A DNA stretch of 64,000 nucleotides from Ustilago trichophora. Its lineage: Eukaryota > Basidiomycota > Ustilaginomycetes > Ustilaginales > Ustilaginaceae. Under the pieces are notes generated by a model. It was not told the origin of the DNA and did no database searches. It saw only the letters and a program-made list of their open reading frames with translations. The stretch covers positions 992,001 through 1,056,000 of the forward strand of contig OOIN01000008.1 of NCBI GenBank assembly GCA_900323505.1. The letters are read 5' to 3'. The translations under genes and the position numbers were made by a program. The number at the start of each line of letters is the position of its first letter. Position 1 is the stretch's first letter. Below are positions 19,661 through 29,100 of the stretch, piece after piece.

Positions 19661-20590
19661 ACGAATGCGCGCGAATAGGCCACATCCGAGTCAAGCACAC
19701 CTCGCCAAAAATGGAGACTGCTGCGCCTGTCTGTGTGCCTTGCCTCGACCTGCTTTAATGAATTCTTTTAAAAATAAAAATAAATGTCGGCTCTCTTCTT
19801 GAGAGTTTAGGGTACCGAGCCGCTGGTGATTCAAGCACAGACAACCTAAGACACAAAGGAGAGAGGAGTTAAAAAATATATATAATTTACAACTCTGCAC
19901 ACTGTTGTACTGTACAGTACAGTTGCATTCGCATCATGCTCGCGTTTTTGGGCTCCCGCCAATGTCCGTTCTTGGCTCGGAAGTCACATACTGTACAGTA
20001 CTAAACCCAGGTTTTTCTCCTTTCTTCTTTACTCGACCACTCTCTGGCTCGCACGGACAAGTGACAACGTCGTGCCTGAAAGCCAACCGACCGCTTTCCT
20101 TCTCTCGCTCTCTCTTCCATCTTGCAAGATCGCAATCGCAATTGCATTTCGCAACACAACCATCGCAGCATAGCACACCAAAGAACGCAGCACAATAAAC
20201 AGGTCGCCATGGGAACAAGACGCGTAACAATGCAACTTGAACCACACTGGTCCCAATCTGAGCAAAAGAGGCCTCTAATGCCATGACAACCGGCGCCCAG
20301 CTTATATTTGGTGGGGACCTCCGCTATGTGAATGTGCAAATGCAAAGCCTTCCTAAGATCCTTGGGGGTCGGGACCGAATTGGTGGTTGACTATCTGCAT
20401 GAGATGGCCTAGTCATGCACTATTTACTGTGGCCTCATCGGTCAGCACAAATCCGACACACTAGCGTCTATTTCGGTCAAGCTTTTCCAGGAAGGCGTCC
20501 TCGCAAAGCCGCATGCAAACACCAAAGAACGGATCTTCCTTTTTTCATGCTGAGCGAACCCACCCTAGGGCATGATTGTGCCTGAGATCC

Positions 20591-20592
<2 letters not shown>

Positions 20593-20627
<35 letters not shown>

Positions 20628-20642
20628 CTCTCTCTCTCTCTC
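20593..20642. repeat. compound AC/TC microsatellite
   Basis: About sixteen AC dinucleotides followed directly by about nine TC dinucleotides. Confidence 0.95.
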
Positions 20643-21220
20643 TTTCCCCCGTTCTTTGCATCTGGCATGTCTAAAGTCCAGGACAGATGTTGCTGTCAGC
20701 TGAACGGTAAATCTTGTCCGGGAGGGTCTTTGCTGGACGAGACGAAAATTCGGAATCCGCCTCTCTCTGCTCTTTTTGGCAAAGTCAACAAGACTGGTTC
20801 TACTTCCCACACTCTACATGCAGTCAGGCCAACTTCGATCTCGGTACGGGCCAAGTTCGTGGGTATGTCTTTCTTTACTCGATCCCGAAATGAGCACACA
20901 CACATACACACAGCTGCTCACGACTCGATTCCAAGATGTGAAGTGTGGCTTGACAGAAAGTGGGTCCACGGTACATGACATTCTCAGGCCACCTTTTCGA
21001 ATGGTAATGTAAGCTTTTGTCCAGCTCGGATATACAAAAATCCACATTTCTGAAAGAGGCTAAAACCTTGCAGCGGCTCTTTCATTCTCACACACTCGGC
21101 AGTCGATCAGCCGAGTAAGAGACCGGCGATAAGAGCCTAGTCCCGCTCCGATGCGGAGACTGTGTTTGTGTGTTTGTGTGTGTTTGAATTTTGATGGTGA
21201 CTTTTCATCACATCAACCTG

Positions 21221-21248
21221 TGTACTGTACAGTACTGTACAGTACTGT
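21221..21248. repeat. palindromic GTACTGTAC tract
   Basis: The longest example of a motif recurring between genes in this window: overlapping self-complementary units of TGTACTGTACAG. Other copies are at 2029, 2667, 19905, 19989, 39822, 47975 and 53760. Confidence 0.85.
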
Positions 21249-23400
21249 GGTGATTCGCAGCTCTGGGAATACAAAGGAATCTGATGACACACATCGCAGA
21301 GCAGAGAGCACACACACACACACACACACACAGTCGTTCGATATTCGAAAAAACACATTGCTAGAAAATTCAATTTGTAACTCTTCTCTAACCGACGGAA
21401 GCGAGGTTGGTTCTGGATTTTGAGCCTGGCCTGTGGTGGTCATCTCGGCAAGAACAGGGTCAGCCTTAGTGAGTTTTCGGACTGTCAAAAGAAAAGGAAA
21501 GGAAAGAAAAGAAAAAGAAAAGTTGCAATCCAGTCGGCAATACAGCCAACACTACACTGTATTTTTGTATTACAGTCATGTCTCTGCCTTGCGCCCTACT
21601 GTTCTCATGGGCCGCTCACTATTCCGATCCAATCTCATGCCTTCCGTATCTTTTACAGCAGTGTATGCACAAGCGGGAAAAACTGACCGGTAATGCTCGG
21701 CTAAGTTGTTCCCTCCCGCCATCTCATCTCATCTCATCTCATCCCATCTCCGCATGTCTGGTACAGCCCAGCCCAGCGTTCGGTTCGGTCTACCTTACAA
21801 AGCAGGTCTCACTCCCTCTCTGATCTACAGAGGAGCCGCAATCCAATCCAAAATGTCCAAGCCTCATTCTTTGGCGTTGCATTGCGTTACGTTCCTCTGG
21901 AGGAACAGCTCTCGCCAAATAAAAAACAGCTACAACAATAGCAACAAGTGAGATGTACCATGCAACCCATTTTCTATATTATAAGCGACACTTTACACAC
22001 ATACAATACTACAGTACTTGGCGTTCGCGGCCATCGCTAAAAAAAACAAAACCACACGCACAAGAAAGAAAAATAAAGCAGGCGGATCCAGAAGTGCGGT
22101 TCCCCCAACCCTTGCTTGCTTGTAGTGGGGAGAATGTGGCGATGTGAGAATGGGAGCCGCCATTTGCTCTGCGTCATGTGGTTTTGTACTAACGACTAAC
22201 AAGATCCGGCATGCAACGCCTCTCTCTGTCTTAGATCTTCAGCGATTGGCAAGTAACTACAGCACCACCGCACGCGACCAAGGTCAAGAGATGATGGATC
22301 AGGCCAAAGGGCAGCAACAATTTTGGTACCAGCAAAGAAAACACAGCCAGGTGCACCGTGACACTGGATCAAGTTGGATATTCTTGGCTGAAGAACGTCT
22401 TCCACTTTTGGTATTTTCAAGTCCCGCTCTGCTCTTTTACTCGGGGTGGTGCCACTTTTTTATTTTTTATTTTTGGGAAGAAAATACCTACACTACTCTA
22501 GGCAGGCATGCAGAAACGGGCCGGTACGGCATTTGCTTGGATGAGCTGAGTGTGAGCCATGTACCAGCCCTTTTGTTGCTTTGTGTGTGTGTGTATGTGG
22601 TCCAGAACGTGATCTCGGACTTGGCATTCTCCCCCCCTTTCCCCCCCTTCTTGTTGAACCCAGGTCTCGACCCTCTCTCTCTCTCTCTGCAAGCCTGCAT
22701 CTTGAACATTTGCAGGCCGTGTCTCGTTCTTGGAGAGACTACATTGATTGCTTTTTGTTGTTTCTTTGTGATCCGGTCCGTGTTTAGCCTGTCTCTCTTC
22801 GCTTGTTTCCGAAACATTGGTGACAACCAATCCAACAGCAGCGTTGGCGGCGGCGCTTACTCTACTGTACAACGGGTCCCGGCTCTCTGGTCGGGTCATG
22901 ACACACGAGATGACACCCGGAACTAGAATCTGCTCTCTTTTTGCTCAAACAGCAGAGCACAGCCCAAGCGGATGCATGCTCTAGACTCCGACGCTGCACG
23001 ACGAGTTGAGTCGGTCAGTCAGTCAGCCGGTCAGTCGCACCGACGGTTGTCAACTGGATGCCAGACCACCGACGCACGCCCGTACGCCCGATTAACCGAG
23101 AAAAAGTCTGCAAGTGTCGAGAGACAGTGTTGATCTGCGAACCCTCCGTACAGGCCTCGATTCGGACCGAAAAACGCCATCCAACCCACCTGACCGCACC
23201 CTGCCCTCTTCTGCAGCGTGACTTGTGCTTCTCTTGTCGTGCCGAACCTCCTCCCTGCTTTGCTCCCGTGCCTTCTACCCTTGCTTTCGGAAGCGAATCA
23301 AAACAGGCTGCCGTTACACTGCGATGATGAGCTCGGGAGAGCCTAGCAGCAAAAAAAAAAAAAAAAAGAAGAAGAAAAAAAGAAAAAATCCAACTACTGT

Positions 23401-23569
23401 TGTAGAGCGTATGTGAAACAGACGCTAGCTTCACTCGGCCGAGAGCACGTGATCGGTGTACACGTGTGCCCCTTTGTCCTTTTCAGAGTTGTCGCACTCG
23501 ACACTCTTCCTTCTCCTCACCATCATCACTCATTCGCTGCTCGACGTCGTCGACAGCTCCTTTTCGTCT
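23401..23569 (+). repeat. split direct repeat A1 (left terminus)
   Basis: 169 bp, identical to A2 at 37299-37467 except for one base (C/G at 23419 against 37317). It starts TGTAGAGCGTATGTG and ends TTTTCGTCT. Confidence 0.92.
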
Positions 23570-23700
23570 TTTCGTCTCAATTCTCATGGCTGATAGCGAC
23601 AAGCCGCTCCAGCACCATCACCACCCCTCGCAGTCCCAACCGCTGCTCGTTCCTGTGGTCTTACGACCTGTTTTCGACTCTTCCTTTCTCCCCACGATCC

Positions 23701-24030
23701 CGACGGCCTCTGCGAGCAGCTCAGCAACGGCGCAGCGCTCCCAAGCCTTTTTTCTCAATAACTTCATTCTCTTCTCCCCCGGCGACGAAGGCCTCTGCGT
23801 GCAGCACGACGCACCCAAGCCTCCTCTCACCACGGTCTCGACGGCCTCTGCGAGCAGCTCAGCGACGGCACAGCGCTCCCAAACCCTTTTTTTCTCAATA
23901 ACTTCATTCTCTTCTCCCCCGGCGACGAAGGCCTCTGCGTGCAGCACGACGCACCCAAGCCACCTCTCACCACGGTCTCGACGGCCTCTGCGAGCAGCTC
24001 AGCGACAGCACAGCGCTCCCAAGCCTCTCT
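23701..24030 (+). repeat. 138-140-bp tandem repeat in the retroelement leader
   Basis: Units start at 23701, 23839 and 23979, each with CGACGGCCTCTGCGAGCAGC. The third is partial (about 50 bp). Spacings of 138 and 140 bp change the reading frame, so the repeat is not protein-coding. It is part of the outer element, left of the Ty3 insertion. Confidence 0.85.
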
Positions 24031-24064
24031 CTCAAACCAGTCGTCGCTCTCTCTGCGACGACGG

Positions 24065-24317
24065 TGTCCCGGGCTCCAGCTCTCAGCTTCGCCGAATTCC
24101 GAGAGCTGGGCCTGAATCAGGTTAATCGGTACAATCGGCCATTTGCCGATTGTACAGGTGGTCCGCGCGTCGGCTGAGTCGCGCAGGTCAAGCTTATCGC
24201 GAGCTGATCAAAAATTTTCACTTAGCTCGAATACCACCATCATCTTCCTCATCCGACTAACTACCTTAGCACTCTTTCGCCTTAATCTTTCATTCTCCAG
24301 CTTAACCTTTTGTCACA
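24065..24317 (+). repeat. 5' LTR of the Ty3 element
   Basis: 253 bp. It contains an 11-bp perfect hairpin (24129-24139 with 24145-24155, loop CATTT) and, near its start, a second inverted pair (CCAGCTCT...AGAGCTGG). It differs from the 3' LTR only at 24118-24119 (CA against TG). Confidence 0.95.
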
Positions 24318-24318
24318 T

Positions 24319-24336
24319 TGGGGGGCCAACCCGGAA
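24319..24336 (+). other. probable tRNA primer-binding site
   Basis: It starts with TGG one base after the 5' LTR and runs TGGGGGGCCAACCCGGAA, as expected for pairing with a tRNA ending in CCA. The tRNA cannot be identified from this window. Confidence 0.5.
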
Positions 24337-25058
24337 ACGGTAAGCACTACCTTTGTTGACCCGCTTCTTTCTTCTCTCGACGATATCTTCATCTCATTCG
24401 ACTGTTTCGGCCACGGCGACAACTGCGGTTTCTCTCTTGACCAAAGTCTCGCATTGTTTGGCCTCAAAACCATTCGACGACCTCATTTTCGACCTCCTCG
24501 ACAACTTCCTTGAATCTCATTTCATTTCCACTCCTCGTCGCCGTTCTGCGGCAAATCCATCCATTCCACTCGAGACCTCATTTGACGCCTCTTTTGAGCG
24601 TGCGAATCCTTTTCCAACCGTTTTACGACCTTATCGAGACCTTGACACGGTCTCTTCGAGCCTCATTTGCAATCTCATCTCGACCGTTTCGCGGTCTACG
24701 ACAGTAGCAACCACGTCGTTCCTTAAGCGCGTCGCAGCGGCTCTGCGATCTATCTCTGGACGCGTCGTGACTATCCTATGATCCTTTTTCATCTCATCCT
24801 CGACTCACTCTTGGCTTCTGGCTCTGTTGTGCGGCTGTAGTTGTCTAGCACTCGCGTAAGCTGGCTGGACGATTACTTGCAAGATCCGCCAAAACGACGC
24901 CTTCGACCCCTGCCAAATCTGTCGGCTCGAAGAAGCCTGATCCTTTCTCTAGCTCTTCTCCTCTCTCTTCGCCGGGCCCAAGCACTCAAAGATCCATTCC
25001 CAGTCCCGACAAGCCATCCGACGCGCCGACCATCACTCGAGAGTTTGCTCGCCTCAGC

Positions 25059-26123
25059 ATGTCGGCTTCTCCTACTCAAGCACCGGGTGCGGCTGCATTC
25101 TCCAACGGTATCGCCGACTACTCTGGCGATTACACTGACGTCGATGCTCAGGTTTGGCTCGACCACTTCGATCGCTTCTGCCTCGACCGCAAGATCGACG
25201 ACGACCCTATTCGCAAGGCGCGCTACTTCAAGACTTTTATGACCGGCGCTGCACGCGACTGGTACAACGCGCTTCCTCCCGCCACTCAAAAGGACTTCGA
25301 CGCTCTTGAGGCAGCTTTCCTTGCTCACTTCGGCGATCTCATCAAGCCTAAAGAAACTCCCGCCTCTCGATATCAGGCGTTCCTCAACGCAGTCAGGGTC
25401 AAGAAGACTGCTGAGTCTCTCCGAGATCTAGCTGAGTGGCGCAAGTGGCTTGCAGAGACTCTCACTCTCGCCACTAAGGTCACAAGCTCCTATGCCTCTG
25501 AGCCGTTGAAGGCTTCGATGTTCTGGGCTGCTCTTCCTGCCGAACTCAAGCCTCATCTTGGCTTCATGCGCGACACCGTTCTCGAGAGTGTCAATGCTTG
25601 CCGAGATCTTCCTATTACTGTCTACGACGAAATCATTGCTGAACACGACACTCGACACCAACGTGACAAGAAGGTCAGCAACGAGCTCGCCAACCTTGCT
25701 CGCATCATCGACGGCTTGCGCAAGAACAACTTGCCTACAACTCCACCTGAAGAGAAGCGTGCTCGTTTCGACAACGCTTCAGCTCCCAACGGCGTCCAGC
25801 TCGCTCATCCTAAGTCGCCCTCGGTGGATGCTGCGACCATCCCTCAGTACAGCTTCACTGACGACAAGGAAGGCCATTGTCAGTATGAGGAGGCTCTGAA
25901 GAAGTATCACCAGGAGCATCCGCGCGTCACGATCTCGCCGCCTTACTACTGGCCTTACCCAGTCACTCCTGGCACGGAGAAGCCGGGTACTGGAGAGTGT
26001 CATCGTTGTGGCCATCGCGGCCATATGTACAGCAATTGCAACTCGGATTGGCCCGTTCCTCAGTTGGAGCAGAACTATCGTCGAGCTTATGCTCGGGCCC
26101 TTCAGGGCCAGGGAAATCAGTAA
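25059..26123 (+). CDS. Ty3/gypsy Gag polyprotein
   Basis: 354 residues from the ATG at 25059; a leader of about 740 bp with no ATG-led conserved protein separates it from the 5' LTR. Residues about 30-215 match the retrotransposon Gag capsid fold pattern (WLDHFDRFCLDRKIDDDPIR, then the ARDWYNAL...F..LEAAFLAHFGD arrangement). A single zinc knuckle, CHRCGHRGHMYSNC (C-x2-C-x4-H-x4-C), lies near residue 313 and binds the genomic RNA. Gag forms the virus-like particle in which reverse transcription occurs. The stop TAA (26121-26123) lies 3 nt after an in-phase slippery heptamer, so most ribosomes should make Gag alone and a minority Gag-Pol. Confidence 0.93.
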   Translation: MSASPTQAPGAAAFSNGIADYSGDYTDVDAQVWLDHFDRFCLDRKIDDDPIRKARYFKTFMTGAARDWYNALPPATQKDFDALEAAFLAHFGDLIKPKETPASRYQAFLNAVRVKKTAESLRDLAEWRKWLAETLTLATKVTSSYASEPLKASMFWAALPAELKPHLGFMRDTVLESVNACRDLPITVYDEIIAEHDTRHQRDKKVSNELANLARIIDGLRKNNLPTTPPEEKRARFDNASAPNGVQLAHPKSPSVDAATIPQYSFTDDKEGHCQYEEALKKYHQEHPRVTISPPYYWPYPVTPGTEKPGTGECHRCGHRGHMYSNCNSDWPVPQLEQNYRRAYARALQGQGNQ

Positions 26124-29100
26124 GGCCGACGAACTATGTAGACCCTCCTCGATCGGCCGGCGATATCTCCTCGGGTCTTAACTCTGCGTCCCTTTTTACT
26201 TGCACCACGGACAATTACATTTCTCTCTCAGAGTCGACGCAGCCTTTGCATTTCCCTCTTTCTCCTTTGCCAACGTTGTGTTCCAGCCCTCTCGTTTTGA
26301 ATCAGCCTGACCCCGTTATGACATCTCGTTACACGACCGAGCACTGTCAGACGGCACAGGCAGCTGTCGATGTAAGTGCTCCTCTGCCCACCCCTCACGT
26401 TCATCGAGAACACATCTTCTCTCCCAAGGTATCTGCCCATAAAGGTGATCCTTCTTTGTCCGGTGCTGGCACCACAATGGGATCCATGCCCCCTTCCCTC
26501 GAGGAAGGGAGGGTTTCTCTACCGACGGATAAAGAGAAGTTGTGTACCTTGGTCGACGCTGTTGGAGGCAAGAGTACTTTCATCGATTTGCATTGTTCCA
26601 GTTCCGTTTCGACCGACTCTGCCCTGTTTCCCCCGTCCTGTTCCGTTCCCCAGATACGTTTTCCATCGACATCGGCTGGCAAAGGTGCTACGGCCGGTGA
26701 CATCATTTCCTCAAATGAGCAGCTTGAGCATAATTCGTACACTTCGAAACCTCCGACACTCTCGACATCATGTCTATCATCGACATCGAATGCGTCATTT
26801 CCACCAATTGCATCGAAGACATCGAAGACATTGAAGGAACTCTCAGCTCCAGAAGTTAATGAAGTCAACGAAGTCACTGAGTCACCACTTGAACCGCCCG
26901 CACGCTCACCGTCACCGGTGACACCGCCGCCACCTGATCGTCGTCTCCCTCCCCTTTCGACACCGCCCTTGCCCGATGTGACTTCGCGACCATCTGCACC
27001 CCCTCTCCATCGTAAACGGCCACCAAAGCCTAAAGTCGATCTCCGAGCTTTGCGAGACAAAGCACAGTCTCACCGCAACTACTTCTTCTTCTTGCAAGCT
27101 CGTCTCACAAATTCCCGTGATGAAGAGTTAACTTGTGAAATAGAAGCGGGCTTGGACGAAGGTGCAATGGTAAATGTCATGTCAGCAACCATGGTCTCTA
27201 GTCTCGACTTGGAACTACTGCCGTCCGATCTCTATTTGAGGATGGCAAGCGGTCAAGTCATGCAATCTAGAGGACGGGTCCGAGTTGCGACTGCTGTCAA
27301 AGACGTCGATGATAACTTCACAGTCCCAGTCGAGGTTGAATTCGAGGTCATGCCCACCGCCGCTCAGCAGATGTTACTCGGCCGGCCATGGAAGGTTAGG
27401 GCTGGTGCGTTGCACTTCTATGAACTCGATGTTCTTTTCATCCCTCAGAATGATAGGAACTCGGTCTTCCGCACGTGGTCTCGCGTCATACCCAATTACA
27501 ACCGTCTATTGAAGCCTTATGTCCCTGAAACACCTATGGAAGCCGTTCGGATGCTAGTAGCTCGTCACCCGTATGCCAATGTGGCTCAGCTCGAAGCACT
27601 TTACGAACCTTCCAAGATCTCCGACGTCGCATCGATCGCTCTAAATGCTGACGATCAGCAGAATGAGATCAGTGGGCTTTCAGACGAATACATCGACACC
27701 CGACCAGACTTAGACCAGTTCATTGACTTGAACATCAAGCCGACACACTCGGTCAGCTTCGATCTTCCAGTTGATGAGCACGAGCTCACGAGGTTGCAAC
27801 AACGACTTCCCCTTACGCGAGATGATCCTGAGTACCTGATCAGACGACAATCCTACCAAGAGTCCTTTCGACCGTACCGAATCAGTGGTAAAGCCGATGA
27901 TGAGTCGAACGAGCGCGCGGAACGCGTGGTCAAGTCCCTCCTTACACGGTTCGGCAAAGTCGGCACAGCAGCTCAACGTCAGCATCTTGTGGACCTTCTT
28001 CGCTCCAAGCATCTGGCTTTTGCCGAGACAACTGCTGAGTGTAAACAGAACCGTAAGGTCATCTGCGATCCGATCCTCATCAGCGAACCGCCACGTACAA
28101 CTCGACGAGCCAAGACTCAGGCCTTGTCGCCTCCACAGAAAGAATTTCTTCACGCCAAAGTCAGAGAGCTCATCGACAATGGTTTCATGGTTCGGATTAA
28201 CGAGGATGAGGTCAAGTGGATCTCTGAGACGCGGATCGTCCCTAAGCCTGCGTCCGAAATTGATTCCAATGTCTCGCTCGAAGAGCTGCGGCTGCAAGCC
28301 AATGCTGCGCTCAAGGAGGCTGGACTGGAGCATGACGAGTCTCTGCCGCCGCCGACTAAAGTGCTCACTGACCCTTCTACCACCGTCAAGACTGCTGAGT
28401 CAAGATACCGACTCGTGCACAACTACGCGCCCATTAATCACTACATGAAGGATAACTCGTTCATTCCAGGCGACATTGAAGTCAAGGCGACTAAGTTGTC
28501 AGGAAAACAGTTCCTCTTCAAAGGCGACGGTTGTGCTGGGTTCTTCATCATGGCCAACTCACGACTTGCAACGCTACTTTCGGTCACCTACGTTGAGGAT
28601 TTCGGTTTCGTTGGCTACACGGTCATGCCATTTGGGTTCAAGGTCGGACCATCGCTGTATTATCGGTTCATCACAACAGCCTTCGGAGATCTTTTCGATC
28701 GAGACTCTGACTTCTGGATGGACGATGTGGCTACAGGCCATCACGACTTCGACGCGTACTTCCTCTGGCTTCGTGAATTCCTCGACCGAGCCATTGATAC
28801 TGGGTTCACCTTGTCGGTACAGAAGTGCCAGTTCCTCTACGAAAACATCACTTTCTGCGGGCAACTTGTAGGACGAGACGGCATAAGAGCCGACCCAGCT
28901 CGTCTCAAGGCGATACTCAACTGGCCAATCCCCAAAACGGTCCGAGACATCATGGTCTTCCGCGGCGTATGTTCCTACCTTCGCTCTAAGGTACCGAACT
29001 TCGCTAAGGTCTTTGCTCCGCTCGATACGCTTACCACAAGCGTCGACAACTACGACGCCGAGCTTGGAGACAAATGGACCAAGGATCATCACGATGCCTA

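Larger units (their letters stand above)
19661..23400. other. 3.7-kb gene-free, microsatellite-rich interval left of the retroelement
   Basis: No protein-family signature appears in either strand. The content is AC/TC microsatellites (20593-20642 and shorter ones near 21310 and 22585), several palindromic TACTGTACAGTA tracts (19905-19924, 19989-20002, 21221-21248), and an A-rich run (23351-23396) just before the left terminus of the outer retroelement. A 260-codon frame at 22144-22926 has no ordered features and is treated as chance. Confidence 0.5.

Noticed and set aside
22144..22926. 260-codon plus-strand open frame
   Set aside because: It starts at GTG, contains low-complexity stretches from microsatellites, has no motif or ordered domain, and lies in repeat-rich DNA. 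Treated as chance.
23701..24030. CRISPR-like array
   Set aside because: The units are long adjoining tandem repeats (138-140 bp) in a eukaryotic retroelement, without spacers or cas genes.
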